DNA from: Lewinellaceae bacterium
GTDB lineage: Bacteria; Bacteroidota; Bacteroidia; Chitinophagales; Saprospiraceae
Direction of reading: 5' to 3'
Assembly (NCBI GenBank): GCA_020636095.1
Contig: JACJYN010000011.1
Location: 62,001-126,000 of the forward strand
DNA length: 64,000 bases
In this document: positions 8,998-20,598 of the stretch, one piece after another
Layout: every line of letters begins with the position of its first letter
Numbering within the stretch: position 1 is the stretch's first letter
Program-made: the position numbers and the translations under genes
Notes under the pieces: generated by a model
Told to the model about the DNA's origin: nothing
Databases searched by the model: none
Seen by the model: the letters and a program-made list of their open reading frames with translations, nothing else

Positions 8998-9018
8998 ATA
9001 ATTTAAACCAATCATAAA

Positions 9019-10176
9019 ATGCGAACTATAATATATGTTGTCACTCTGATTGTCCTGGCCCATTCGTGCAACAAAAATGAAGATTCCGCTCCTGCCGGAA
9101 ATGGCCTGGCGGCCAAAAACGCAGAACTGGCCAAATTGAAAAACCAGCAATCGGAGCTGACGAAAAGGATAACCGCCCTGGAAGCGGAGATCGTCCAACT
9201 GGACCCTTCCAAAGCCGTGCAGCCCAAGCTGGTCTCCATTGCCGAAATTGCGCCGGAGGGCTTCGAAGCGTATATCAACCTTCAGGGATCCGTGAGTTCG
9301 GAAAACATTTCCTACGTGGCGCCGAGAAATGGCATGGGCGGCTATGTGAAAGAACTGTACATCAAAGAAGGGCAATACGTTAAAAAAGGGAAGTTGATTC
9401 TGAAACTGGACGACCAGGTGCTGCAGCAATCCATCGCATCTTCCAGGACGCAACTCGCTTTTGCGCAAGACTTATACGAAAGGACGAAATCCCTTTGGGA
9501 TAACAAAATCGGTACGGAAGTGCAATTGCTGAACGCTAAAAACAATGTCGACGGTTTAAAAAACCAGATAGCGCTCCAGGAAGAACAACTCAATACGTAC
9601 CTCGTATATGCGGATCAAAGCGGCATTGCTGAAATTGTAAACATAAAACCGGGCGAGCTTTTCACCGGAGTGGGCGCTGCCGGGCCCCAGATACAGATCG
9701 TCAACAATAACGACCTCTCTGTCGAAGTGGATATTCCCGAAAACTATGTCATGGAAGTGAAAGCAGGCACGGAAGTTTTGGTTGAAATCCCTGCCATTAA
9801 TCAAACCTTTCAAACTACCATAGGCCGGATCAGCCAATCCGTAAATGCTGCTTCTGTAGGATTCACAGCGGTGTGCAAAATCCCTTCCGTTGCCGGCTTA
9901 AAGCCCAACATGTCCGCGTCGGTCAAAATCCTGAGCCATTCCAGCGCCAGGGCCATCGTCATCCCGGTGAACATCGTGCAGTCGGATGAAAAGGGAAAGT
10001 ATGTTTACCTGATGGCCGAAAACGAAGGTAAAAAAATCGCTAAAAAAGTAAACGTAACCCTGGGCGAACTCTATGGCGACCAGATAGAAATACTCAGCGG
10101 CTTGCAACCGGGAGATAAACTGGTCACGAAGGGGTATCAGGATTTGTACGATGGGCAGGTGGTGAATGATATCTAA
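9019..10176 (+). CDS. RND efflux periplasmic adaptor (membrane fusion protein)
   Basis: The 385-residue protein begins with a lipoprotein signal, with the lipobox Cys in VLAHSCNKNED. A coiled-coil lead (NAELAKLKNQQSELTKRITA) follows, then the biotinyl-lipoyl half-motif GYVKELYIKEGQYVKKGKLI, a second hairpin, the returning lipoyl half with SGIAEIVNIKPGELFTGVG, and a beta-barrel/membrane-proximal domain (VVIPVNIVQSDEKGKYVYLM). Such adaptors bridge the inner-membrane pump and the TolC duct. The RND gene starts 29 bp downstream. Confidence 0.92.
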   Translation: MRTIIYVVTLIVLAHSCNKNEDSAPAGNGLAAKNAELAKLKNQQSELTKRITALEAEIVQLDPSKAVQPKLVSIAEIAPEGFEAYINLQGSVSSENISYVAPRNGMGGYVKELYIKEGQYVKKGKLILKLDDQVLQQSIASSRTQLAFAQDLYERTKSLWDNKIGTEVQLLNAKNNVDGLKNQIALQEEQLNTYLVYADQSGIAEIVNIKPGELFTGVGAAGPQIQIVNNNDLSVEVDIPENYVMEVKAGTEVLVEIPAINQTFQTTIGRISQSVNAASVGFTAVCKIPSVAGLKPNMSASVKILSHSSARAIVIPVNIVQSDEKGKYVYLMAENEGKKIAKKVNVTLGELYGDQIEILSGLQPGDKLVTKGYQDLYDGQVVNDI

Positions 10177-10205
10177 GGGCCCGGCGAAAAACAATACAAA
10201 AAGCC

Positions 10206-13200
10206 ATGCAAAGGACAAAAAAAGCAGCGGAAGTGTTTAAGGAATTCAAGCCTACCAGTTGGGCGGTAGACAATAAAACGGCGATGTACATCATCACCAT
10301 TATCATCACGCTGTATGGGTTCTACACCTTTACCACGCTACCCAAAGAGCAATTTCCCGACATCGTCGTTCCGACCATATCCGTGACGACCGTGTACGTG
10401 GGCAATTCTCCTCAGGACATTGAGAACCTGGTGACCCGGCCCATCGAAAAACAGATCAAAGGCATTTCCGGCGTGAAGGTCAACAAGGTGAATTCTATCT
10501 CGATGACGGACTACAGCATCATCATTGTAGAATTCGATACCGACATCACCCCGGAGTTGGCCAAGCAAAAAGTGAAAGATGCGGTTGACAAAGCAAAAAC
10601 CGACCTGCCCGCCAACCTCACCAGCCAACCCGATGTGGTGGAATTTTCCTTCAGCGATATGCCGATCCTGTTTGTCAACATCAGCGGAGATTACGACGGT
10701 TTGAAGCTTAAACACTTTGCGGACAAACTGAAGGACCGGTTCGAATCCCTGCCCGAAGTCAACAAGGCTGAAATTGTGGGGGCGCCGGAGCGAGAGATAC
10801 AGATCAACGTGGACCCCCTCGCCATGGAAAAAGCCATGTTGACTTTTAATGACATATCCAGCGCCATCGCTAATGAAAATACGGACATCAGCGGGGGGCA
10901 GCTGGAAGTAGGCGACATGGAACGCGCGTTGAGGATAAAAGGCCAATTGGCCAGCAGCCTCCAGCTATTTGACCTGATGGTGAAAACGCCGACCGGCGGG
11001 AATATACGATTGCAGGACATTGCCGAAATAAAAGACACGCTCAAACAGAAAGAAAGCTTCGCCCGCCTGAACGGCAAAAACGTCATCACCCTCAACATCA
11101 TAAAAAGGTCCGGGGAAAACCTCATCGACTGTGCCGATCAGGTAAAGGCCATTGTAGATGAGATGAAGGTTTCGGAATTGCCCAAAGACCTGGCCGTCGT
11201 TGTTACCGGCGACCAGAGCCGCCAGGCGGCCACCTCCTTCAACGAGCTGGTCAACACCATTATTATCGGCTTTCTGCTGGTACTGCTGGTGCTGATGTTT
11301 TTTATGGGTGTCACCAACGCATTCTTCGTTGCGCTGAGTGTTCCGCTGAGTGTATTCGTGGCTTTTATTTTTCTGCCCGCCGCTGACATTATCGTCGGCG
11401 GCAATGTCACCCTGAACTTTATTGTGCTCTTTGCCCTGCTTTTTGGCCTGGGCATCATCGTTGATGACGCCATCGTGGTCATCGAAAACACCCACCGCAT
11501 TTTCGACAATGGGAAAGTACCCATTTTAAAAGCGGCGAAAATGGCTGCCGGCGAGGTATTTCTTCCGGTATTGGCGGGCACCGCCACGGTGGTCGCCCCG
11601 TTTGTTCCATTGCTGTTCTGGAAGGGCATCATCGGCAAGTTTATGATCTACCTTCCGACCATACTCATATTTACCCTGCTGGCGTCGCTCATCGTGGCCT
11701 TCATCATCAACCCGGTGTTCGCTGCGAGCTTCATGAAGCCGGATGAAAAAGCGCCTCCGGGCAAATTGAATATTTTCAAAAAATGGTGGCTTTGGGCTTT
11801 GTTTGTTGTCGGTTTCTTAGCCCGAATGGCCGGGATCAAAGCCTTTGGCAGCTTCCTGATTGTTTTGGCTATCCTCATCCTCCTCAACCGCCTGGTGATT
11901 CAGGACCTCATTTTCGCATTTCAGAGTTGGGTCTTGCCCAGGTTGATGAACGGGTATGAGCGGCTGTTGAAATGGTTGCTGAAAGGAAGCCGGCCGGCGT
12001 GGGCATTTTTTTCCGTGTTTATCCTTTTCTTCATCTCCCTGCTCGCACTGATAATAAGAAAACCCGATTTCCCCTTTTTCCCCAGCGGCCAGCCCAACTT
12101 CATTTATGTGTACCTGAAAATGCCGATCGGCACGAAAGCCGAAGAGACCGACCGGGTCTTGAAACAATTGGAAGCCAAAACCAATCAGGCCCTGGCCAGC
12201 CTGAATCCCGGCCAGCCCGGCTCCATCGTGGAAAGCATCATTTCCAATGTGGCGGTCAATGCCAATAACCCGATGGACAACAACCGAAGCGTGCAATCCA
12301 ATTTGGGAAGGATACAGGTTTCTTTTGTTGAATTTGCCCAGCGGCCGGACCAGCCCACCCTCCCCTATCTCGACAGCGTACGGGCACTGGTAAAGGGCAT
12401 TCCCGGCGCCCAGGTCACCGTGGAACAGGAAGCCGCCGTACCGCCGACCGACCCGCCGGTCAACATCGAAGTACTAGGGGATGACTTTGACGCGATTGCA
12501 AAAGTACCAAAGACCTTTACAACTTCCTGGACACCAGCCGGGTCGATGGCATCGAAAACCTTGCTGTAGATGTCGACCTCAACAACCCGGAAGTTGCCAT
12601 TACCGTGGATAAGGAAAGGCGGTACCATCGAAGGCATCAGTACAGTACCAGGTCGGAGACGCCATCCGCACTACCCTGTTTGGTACCGGGAAGCCAGTAA
12701 ACTGAAGGACGGTGAAGATGAATACGACATCATGGTCAGGTACAATGCCGAACAAAGGAACAACCTCGCAGAGCTTGTTGAACATGCGGATCACCTTCCG
12801 GACTTCAACACGGGCAGAATCCGGCAGGTGCCCATCAGTTCGGTAACCAACTTTGACTTCACCAGTACGGCCGGCATGGTCAAAAGGAAAAATATGAAGC
12901 GGACGATACAGCTGCAGTCCGGTGTCACCGACCTTACCGCCGTACCCACCATCAACCAGGAACTGGCGCGAAAAATAGCGCAGTTCAAGGCTTCCTATCC
13001 GATGCCGGAAGGGGTTACGATCATTCAAACCGGCGAGAGCGAGCAGCAGCAGGAAACCAATGCTTTCCTGGGCAAAGCTTTGTTGATCGCCATGGGGCTT
13101 ATCTTCCTGATCCTGGTCCTTCAGTTCAACTCCCTGAGTAAGCCTTTCATCATATTGTCTGAAATATTATTTTCAGTAATTGGCGTCTTCCTCGGCTACG

Positions 13201-13745
13201 CCATCACGGGCATGACGATGCCGACCATCATGGTCCTGGTCGGCATCATTGGCCTGGCGGGCATCGTCATCAAAAACGGTATCCTGCTGATTGAGTTTAC
13301 CGACGAGCTCAGGAAGCGGGGATATAAAATCAGGGAAGCGGCCATCGAAGCCGGCAAGGTGCGGATCATTCCCGTGCTGCTCACCGCCGTGTCCACCGTG
13401 TTGGGTTTGATTCCATTGGCCATCGGCTTTAACATCAATTTTGAAACCCTGCTTTCCGACTTCGACCCGCAGATCTGGATCGGAGGAGACAGCGTCGTTT
13501 TCTGGGGCCCGCTGGCGTGGACCATCATCTTCGGCCTGGTTTTCTCCTTCTTCCTCACCCTGCTGATGATACCGAGCATGTACATTATTGCCGAGCGGCT
13601 CAAGCGCCCTATGGCCAAATTCTACGGGACGAAGTTCATCGCTTTGCTGGGTTTCCTCGGGCCCTTCTTTTTCATCTTTGTTGGTTTCATGTATTTGGTG
13701 AGGTGGATAACGGGGAGGAAGGTATGGAACGGGACTTATGCTTGA
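10206..13745 (+). CDS. RND family efflux pump (AcrB/HAE1-like), with compensating indels
   Basis: The product is about 1,170 residues. TM1 (MYIITIIITLYGFYTFTTLP) is followed by the porter domain, then TM4 with the proton-relay pair GLGIIVDDAIVVIENTHRIF. The second half carries GIAGIVIKNGILLIEFTDEL-type relay residues (observed GLAGIVIKNGILLIEFTDEL). The frame is continuous at both ends, but between 12,500 and 12,700 it breaks and returns. Reading across needs corrections at about 12504, 12621, 12645 and 12682, each at a GTACC word, to restore DAIAKAKDLYNFLD, EGIST, QVGDAIRTTLFG and EASKLKDGEDEYDI. It is the inner-membrane pump of the operon. The substrate is unknown. Confidence 0.88.
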
Positions 13746-13750
13746 TGGCT

Positions 13751-13960
13751 TTAAGCTATCCTGTGGGTACGTTCCCTGATCACCTGGTGAAAATATTGAT
13801 AGTACTGTTGTTCGATCACATAGTTGGACATTTTGAATCGCACGCCGACCCAATCGCTTTGGACAATCGTGATAATCCCGGTATAGTATAGATCCAGAGT
13901 AAGCGGCGAAACGCTGGTGATGAACAGGTGGTCTATCTTACCGCTTTGCGTGCCCACCAC
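13751..13960 (-). pseudogene. 3' fragment of an unidentified gene
   Basis: The minus strand has a 69-codon frame with plausible composition (ITSVSPLTLDLYYTGIITIV and VRFKMSNYVIEQQYYQYFHQ). An in-frame TGA lies just upstream of the GTG at 13960, and no ATG is available, so a 5' part is probably missing. The pattern of a short beta domain ending in WVGVRFKM is loosely PilZ-like, but I cannot support that name. It lies 5 bp from the stop of the converging RND gene. Confidence 0.35.
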
Positions 13961-13979
13961 TTCGTTCCAGCATCAGGAT

Positions 13980-14297
13980 TTACAATTCAATTCCGGTCTT
14001 TTTTATCTCTTCGATGAAAGGGTCGCCGGTTTCGAAGTATTCAGTTGGAAAGGTATGCGTTTCAATAGGGGTGTATTTTTTGTCGCTAATTTTTATATCA
14101 ATAAAAAAACGGCTGTCAAAATAACCCACGCCGATAAATTCATCAGCGACTAATGCCAGGTCGATATCTGACCATTGCCGTTGTTCATCGCGGACAAAGG
14201 AGCCAAACACGATGGCTTTTTTTAAATTGAAGCCTTTGGCTCTGATCGCTTTCACAAATTCCTTTGCGGTTTTTATGGCAGTTTGTTGAGTAACCAT
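13980..14297 (-). CDS. MNT-type nucleotidyltransferase domain protein
   Basis: This 105-residue protein has the minimal nucleotidyltransferase core: GSFVRDEQRQWSDIDLALV gives the GS(x)9-10 DxD metal and nucleotide site, with a third acidic residue in FFIDIKI. Small MNT proteins pair with HEPN proteins as antitoxins that modify the toxin with nucleotides. The HEPN partner gene overlaps it by 25 bp upstream. The MNT half looks intact. Confidence 0.8.
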   Translation of the reverse strand: MVTQQTAIKTAKEFVKAIRAKGFNLKKAIVFGSFVRDEQRQWSDIDLALVADEFIGVGYFDSRFFIDIKISDKKYTPIETHTFPTEYFETGDPFIEEIKKTGIEL

Positions 14298-14506
14298 TGA
14301 TGAAAGTTTTCGGTTTCGTCTAAAATGAGTTTGGTTTTTTGCTTGTCAAAGGTTTGATAGATGGAAAACCGATAATCAGGATAGCGCCCTTCAAGCTGGA
14401 AAGTGTTTATCTGTTCTAAAAAAACAAGTTGGTTTGAATCCAAGTTCAAGTTGGTTTGTTCTGCTAACCGCCGGACATTGTGAATTCGGGGAGGAAAGTC
14501 ACCCAA
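14273..14506 (-). pseudogene. HEPN domain protein, N-terminus lost
   Basis: The 77-residue frame keeps the C-terminal half of a HEPN domain: PPRIHNVRRLAEQTNL, then LEGRYPDYRF and a helical tail. The first two helices of the usual HEPN bundle are missing. The frame has only a TTG start and abuts the 174-bp element whose end is at 14512, so the insertion probably removed the 5' half. The HEPN/MNT pair is therefore most likely inactive as a toxin system. Confidence 0.65.
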
Positions 14507-14511
14507 ATTAT

Positions 14512-14685
14512 CCTTAGTACTCTGTAAAATAAATATCTTCTGTTTCTGAACGTGTCTTTCCGCCCCACCCGTCGTCTCGTCCTCGCCTTGATAGCTAAGG
14601 CTATCAGGCTCCGGGCGTTCCTCGGTTGGAACGAAAATACATCGTTCATAAACGAGAATTTACTTAATTTACAGTGTACTTAGGG
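14512..14685. repeat. 174-bp palindromic element next to the HEPN fragment
   Basis: CCTTAGTACTCTGTAAA (14512-14528) is inverted at 14669-14685 with 15 of 17 positions matching. The centre holds a GATAGCTAAGGCTATC hairpin, the same design as in the other small palindromic elements here. No gene lies inside. From 14686 to 14835 there is a further GC-rich hairpin (CCTGCCTGC...GCAGGCAGG) but no gene. Confidence 0.5.
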
Positions 14686-14835
14686 GCCGGAGAAAAATAA
14701 GTTCCCCGTTTCAGGCCAGAGATTTTGTCGCTGGACAACCTGCCTGCCAGCGAGCTGGCGAGCAGGCAGGGGCGGAAGAACGCGCATAGCCCAGCTACGC
14801 AAGTGATGAGCAACGCAGTACAGCGGCAAAAAGGA

Positions 14836-14996
14836 GAGCGTGTTGGGGATTTACTTTTGATGTCGAAAATGAGCAGATTTTGGTTCTCAGGAAGCCATTT
14901 TTGAGCCGCATAGCATCGCTACGTGGCGAAAAAATGGCGAAATGAGGTTCAAAAGATGCACATTTGCAGGCCAAAGGGTAAATCCCCAACACGCTC
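14836..14996 (-). repeat. 161-bp element, copy 2
   Basis: This is the reverse complement of the 1826-1986 copy. It has the same 161-bp length and inverted ends, and about one mismatch. Near identity over 13 kb points to recent movement or gene conversion. The stretch from 14997 to 15100 holds no gene. Confidence 0.8.
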
Positions 14997-15100
14997 TTAA
15001 GACAAAAGTAACTTGAAATGATGAGAAAGCCAATTATTTATTAATACTCATAAAGGCAAACATATCTTTGCGGCCTGGGTGTGATCAATTGCCAAAATTG

Positions 15101-17435
15101 TCAGTCAGAGAAAGGCCTCTTCGATATTTTCCCCTCCAGAGGGACTTCCAGTTTCAACGTAAAACTTCGCCCATATTAAAAATACCCCGCCGGTACCGGT
15201 TGCCGGGTTCACCGGGGCATATTTCAACCGGTTGAGGTGGTCCTGATAGGCTTTATCATCGAGCAAGTTGGTAGCTGCAAACAGGAAAGTCGCCCGCGTC
15301 TTTCCTTCCTTATTGGTCCAATCCACGCTTATTTTGGCATCCCACAGCCCGTAGGCGGGCGTCGGGGTCTCAAAATCATTGGCGGAGAGCACCTGATCTT
15401 GTTTAAAAAAAATAATCAAAAGTAGTTTCAACGGACAGGGCGCGAAAGTACGCCCATTCCTTAAGAATATCGGCGCGCAGTTCTATCTGGTATTTAAAAG
15501 GCGGTATAAAGGGCACGTATTTATTGGGGCTATCCAGCTGTTCTACCAGCACCATGGAAAACGTGTTTTTAAAATGCACCCAATCATAAGGGTGTGGGTG
15601 AACATCGAGGCTGAATTCGCCTCCGTACAACTGCGCATTATGCTGGGTGTATTGAAAAGCCGGAAAGGCGGTTCCGTCAACGATGGTTAAGGAATCCGTG
15701 CCATCAGCAGCCCCCTAATTTCTCAATAAAAATATACCGGTTGATCCGGTTGAAAAAGGAGAAAGGGAAAGGGTGACGTGTACCAGGTCCAATTCCATCC
15801 CGCCATCCAGTTCCAGGTTCGTTTCCGCTGCCAGATCGGCATTGCCCAATTCATAGCGGAAAGTGCCTTCATGCACGCCATTCGAAGCAAGCTCAGCGAT
15901 GTTTGGGCTGCGAAAACCCTGTACCAGATTCAGTTTCAGCACCAGCTGGTAAGAAGGGAACCAGCTCATGCCCACACTTCCCGACAGTTGGCCAAAATTC
16001 CTGCTGAGCGCCGGAAACCGGGTTTCGCCATCTTCCACCAACTCTTTCACCCGGAAGTGGCGCTGGTCGAACCGTATGCCCGCGCTCCATTCCATCTTTC
16101 CCAGGATGTGGCGCAGGTAGGCAAAGCCGCCTTCATCCCGCAGGGGAATAAGCCGGGACGAGCACCTCCGTGCCTTTGTTTTTGCTGTCCTGCACCATAC
16201 CCGAAAGGTACCGAAAGTATATTCCCAGTTGTTCTTTTCAAACAGATAATATTTGAGGTCATACGTGAAGGTTCCCAAATCAAAGAACAGGCCGAGGCTC
16301 ATCGGGCGCCGTAAATTCCGGCGCTGGTTTTTGGTACCCAAGGACGGTTTTAAGGCTGTACTTTATTGAAAATAAAGGCATTATTCCATCCCACCTTTTG
16401 GTGGTGATCTTTTGAAATGGCGCCGCATCCATCAGGAAATGGCCATTCGCATCCTGTTCGCCCTCCGCCAGCCCGAGCGTCTGGTTGAAGGTGCTGAAGC
16501 GGAGTTGGGAATAGCCCCATTTGCGGTTGGTCCCCAGCATGCCACTCCGTTTTTTTTCTTCAAACCCGTATTAAAGACCTTTCCGTCGTAGGCATTTTGA
16601 TAATCTCCGGCATCGCGATAACTCCCAATTAAATAACCGTTCCAGCCTTTGATATTGGCGGTTGCAAAACCGGACACCTCTTTTGCCGGTTATTGGTGTG
16701 ATAAGCCGTTTGAAGCGACCTTTTACCGTGCCCTCCGAAATTTGGATGGGGAGACTCGAGATTGATCACCCTCCCAAACCATCAGAACCGTACATCAAGG
16801 TGGTACCGTATGAATATATCTCCACCCGTACCCACGGAATAGCCGTCTATTTCCAGTATGCTCGTCGCCCCATTGCTGCCCTTCCTGCCGGATGCCGTCC
16901 TGCACCACCAACACCCGGTTGTACCCCAGCCCCGGATAATGGGTTTGGAAATGCCCGTACGTTGTTACCGAACTTATGCCGGCTACCTGCGTAAGGCTCT
17001 CCACCAGGTTGGCGCTACTGCTTTTAAACAAAAAATCCTTTTTCAAAACATCGATGGATACCGGGTTGCGCCGCTTTTCCTGGTTCATGCTCAAACCAGT
17101 CACCACGACCTCTTTCGATTCGATGTGCCCCTCTTCAAGGATAAAATCTGCGGTCACATTTCCCACACCTCCACGGGCTGCAACAGGGTGTTGTAGCCCA
17201 CATAGCTCACCTGGACCAGCATTTTTTTTGTCCGGCAATTGCTTCATCTCATAATGCCCGTTCTCATCGGTTACCGTCCCGGTTTTCAGGTCCGGAAAAA
17301 AACAGGTTGGCGCCGATCAGGGGCGCCCCCTGGGCGTCGGCGACCGTGCCAGAGAGGCTGTTTTGCGCTGAAAGTACCGGAGCAGTAGGAAAAAAAGCAC
17401 AACCGCAAAAAGCAGGCTTTGTATTTTGTGTCCAT
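15101..17435 (-). pseudogene. TonB-dependent outer-membrane receptor, multiply frameshifted
   Basis: Read across frames, the minus strand encodes a signal region (ATG at 17435), a carboxypeptidase-regulatory-like domain (SGTVADAQGAPLIGAN, then TVTDENGHYEMKQLP and VQVSYVGYNTLL), and a plug with NPVSIDVLKKDFL and NRVLVVQDGIRQEGQQWGDE. A barrel follows with SVGMSWFPSYQLVLKLNLVQ and GFRSPNIAELASNG. The C-terminus GRSFTLKLEVPLEG lies in the frame that ends at 15101. At least eight indels break the frame. The family imports siderophores, metal complexes or glycans with TonB energy. Real decay and consensus error are both possible. Confidence 0.75.
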
Positions 17436-17463
17436 TTCAAGCTGTTATGAAAGAGAGGCTAAT

Positions 17464-19911
17464 TCAAATCTTTTTGGCAATAGCATACCCCAAAACCCGA
17501 TACGCCAGCAGTTTCACCCGGTCATTAAACAGGAACCAGACTAAGGCATATACCATACGAAACCAGCCCAGCCCCCAGCCGAGCGGCGTCATAAATACGC
17601 CATAGACTGCGAACAGGGTAGCTGCGGATCTGGGTGCCGAGTACAGCTCCCCATAAGATTTTCGCCGGGCGTATCGACCAGAACGGGCCTCGGGTGCGCG
17701 TCAGGAAGATGGTCAGGTGGTACGGCTACCGACAACTTCAGGTACATCAACGTCTGGATGTGCTCCCGGTCCAGGTGGAAAACCCGCTCGCCGAGGTAAA
17801 ACAAGCCAAAAGCAGAGACCACTCCGATGACGCCCAGCACGGTGGCGATGCCCAGCACCATGCGCATGTTCCAGGCTCGGGCTGGTCCTTGTATTGACGT
17901 TGTCATAGGCGATGGACAGGATCGCGCCGTCATTGAGCAATGCCAGGATGACGATCATCACCGCCGTCAGAGGATAAAAGTTAAATACCAGGATCGACAA
18001 GGTCATGAATAGTAAAACCCGCAGGGTTTCGGCGATGCGGTAGATCGCATAGCTGTTCATCCGCTGGAAAATCCGGCGGCTCTCTTTGATGGCGTCGATG
18101 ATTACCGATAGTCCTGGCGTCATCAGCACAATAGAGGCCGCCGCCCGTACCGCGCGTCGGTATTCTCGAAACGGCGATGCCGCAGTTTACTTCTTCAGGT
18201 GGGGCGTCGTTCACCCCGTCGCCCGTCATGCCGACGATATACCGCGTTTTTGCAGCACATCCACAATATGGAACTTGTGTTCGGGGAACACCTGGGCGAA
18301 ACCATCGGCTTGCTCAATGGATTCAACCACGGCGGGGGTTCCTTTTTCTTGGCGTCCCCCAGGCTCGAAGCGTCGAGGATATTGGCGCCCATACCAGCTT
18401 CTTGGCAGTTTCTTTGGCAATGGTAAAGCATCGCCCGTCACCATCTTGATCTTTACGCCAATTGCTTTCGCCGTCTTGATGGTTGCTTCCGCATCTTCCC
18501 GGGGAGGGTCGAACAAGGGCAATACCCCAATAAACTGCCAGGTACTGTCGCCTTCTGCCCGGGCCACGCCCAGGGAAAAAGCCGCGCGCGGCGAATTCGT
18601 CCACTGCTTTATCAACAGCGGATTTTACCTGTCCGGCGTTGGTAACAATGCCAGGATCACCTGCGACGCGCCCTTGGAAACCTTGAAAGTCTTTCCGTCT
18701 TTGGCTTTAACGGTAGCCTCGGTGCGCTTATGCACCGGGTCAAATGGCTTAAAATCAATGGTATGGTAATCTTTTTAAGAACTCCTGTCTTTCAATCCGC
18801 CCAGCACCGCCAGGTCAATGGTATCGTTGTTTTCCTCCCGCGACGCCAGCGCGCCATAGAGGATCACCTGATCGGCGGATATACCATCCACGGTGAAAGG
18901 ATCGCCTAAGGTCAGCTTGTTCTGGGTCAGGGTGCCGGTTTTGTCCGCGCACAGCACATCTACCCCGCCAATTCTTCGATGGTACCAGCCGGCTCACGAT
19001 CGCCTTTTTCTTGGTAGCAGGCGCGCTCCGACACCATGGTCACCGACAGTACAGTCGGCATCGCCACGGGTATGGCAGCCACGGTCAGCACCAGGGCAAA
19101 CTGCAAGGTGGTGAGGATGGGGTCGCCGCGCAAGAGGCTACCACGGCAATGATGACCACTACCAGCGCCACCGCCAGGACGATCAGGTAATTGCCGATCT
19201 TCAGTACCGCCTTTTGAAATGGCTGACGGTTTGCGCCTCCTGCACCAGTTGGGTACCGTCTTGCCGAAATACGTATTTGCGCCCGTGGCATACACCAGCG
19301 CTTCTATTTCCCCCGGCGAAGGATCGACCCGGAAAACACAGCCTCGCCGGGCTTGCGCTCTGCGGGCAGGGACTCTCCCGTCAGGGCGGACTGGTCCACC
19401 TCCACCGGATCGCCCTCCAGCAGGCGCGCATCCGCCGGCACGATGTCGCCCAGGCGCAGGCGGATGATATCGCCCGGCACCAGCTCTCGAGCTGGTGGCA
19501 TAGCCCACTTGCCGTCCGTTTCACCCGCGCCTTAACGGCCAGCTTCGCCTTCAGGGCGGCGATCGCGTTGCCCGCCTGTCGTTCCTCCCAGAACCCAACC
19601 ATTGCATTGGCCAGCAACAAGGCCAGAATGATGCCAAAGTCCGGCCAGTGCCGGTCGACGGCGGAAAGGATCACCGCCGCTTCGATCATCCAGGGGATAG
19701 GGCCCCAGAAATAGGAGAGGAATTTCAGGAACGGGTTGGTTTTCTTTTCTTCCAGCTCGTTAGGCCCGTATTGGGCCAGCCGTTTTTCGGCCTCGGCCTG
19801 GCTGAGTCCGCCGGATGAAGTATCCAGTTTCTTTTCTAATTCAGGCAGGGGCATGTCCTTCAAGCCATCTTTGGATAAAGTTGGGTTGGCCTGTTTGGTG
19901 ATAGGTTTCAT
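17464..19911 (-). pseudogene. P-type proton-ATPase-like pump, multiply frameshifted
   Basis: The pieces in order spell a plasma-membrane H+-ATPase type protein of about 815 residues. The N-terminus has LSQAEAEKRLAQYGPNELEE and PFLKFLSYFWGPIPWMIEAA. The actuator domain has VPGDIIRLRLGDIVPADARL and DQSALTGESLP. The phosphorylation motif LCADKTGTLTQNKL is at about 18910-18957, followed by VMTGDGVNDAP-type hinge residues (observed MTGDGVNDAP, 18200-18229). The end reads WFLFNDRVKLLAYRVLGYAI. The reading frame breaks at many places; one lacks a G in a G-run near 19337, and one has GGTACC at 19252 where GGCC restores the frame. The function would be ATP-driven ion export. Confidence 0.75.
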
Positions 19912-19990
19912 ATTGGTTATATAGTTTCTAGATAAGTGTTTGGGTGTTGGGGTGTTGCGGGGTTAATGCCCCATCCTAAAATCAAATTGA

Positions 19991-20353
19991 CTATGCCTCA
20001 ATCCATTTCTTCGCCTCGTCCAATTCCGCATTTTTAAAGGTTTGGAACTCACAAGGGAACATATGGCCGAAGAAACGGGCAAAAGTATTGATCCATTCAT
20101 GGTCGGTGACCAGGGCGACCCGGTCCCAGGCGGAAAAGTACTTCATACCGATCTTGGTGTCATCCAACATGGCGGCCAAATCAAAGCCTGTGAACTGGCT
20201 CCCGAGATGATAGAGCATCCGGATCTTTTTGTGTGTTTTCATTTTCTGCTCTACCGCAGGAATTAATACCGTTTCATAATCGCTTCCGGTAATTTTTCCT
20301 TCAGCGGATATGCCCAGAACATTGTCGGGCAGGTGTTTTATGATCTTAAGCAT
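19991..20353 (-). CDS. SpoIIAA-like (STAS superfamily) protein
   Basis: The 120-residue protein reads MLKIIKHLPDNVLGISAEGK, then ITGSDYETVLIPAVEQKMKT, and later GFDLAAMLDDTKIGMKYFSA and VTDHEWINTFARFFG. This is the pattern of the SpoIIAA-like family, a compact STAS-type fold of unknown role that is often near stress genes. The start at 20353 was chosen because the upstream extension (to 20401) is not protein-like. It lies beside the broken ATPase gene on the same strand. Confidence 0.75.
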   Translation of the reverse strand: MLKIIKHLPDNVLGISAEGKITGSDYETVLIPAVEQKMKTHKKIRMLYHLGSQFTGFDLAAMLDDTKIGMKYFSAWDRVALVTDHEWINTFARFFGHMFPCEFQTFKNAELDEAKKWIEA

Positions 20354-20598
20354 GGCGTATTGTTTAGTTGCCGGAAAGACCCCCCACCTTCCCCAAGTCA
20401 CTTTTTTATTGAATAATTGTGGCCTTTTCTTACTCGCCGGTCTTTACCTCAAAGCGAGTAAGAATTGATTCCCCGCTAGTTTATTAACTAGGTTTTTTCC
20501 CGGTTGCATCCCCTGGTGGCGTGCAACCTTTTTTCAATATTCAGGTAATAGCTCTATATTGAAGGAAAATAGAAGCCCCTGGCTGAAAATCTACTGTA

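Noticed and set aside
13173..13853. 226-codon minus-strand frame
   Set aside because: It is antisense to the conserved end of the RND pump and rich in Gln/His/Asp, typical of a shadow.
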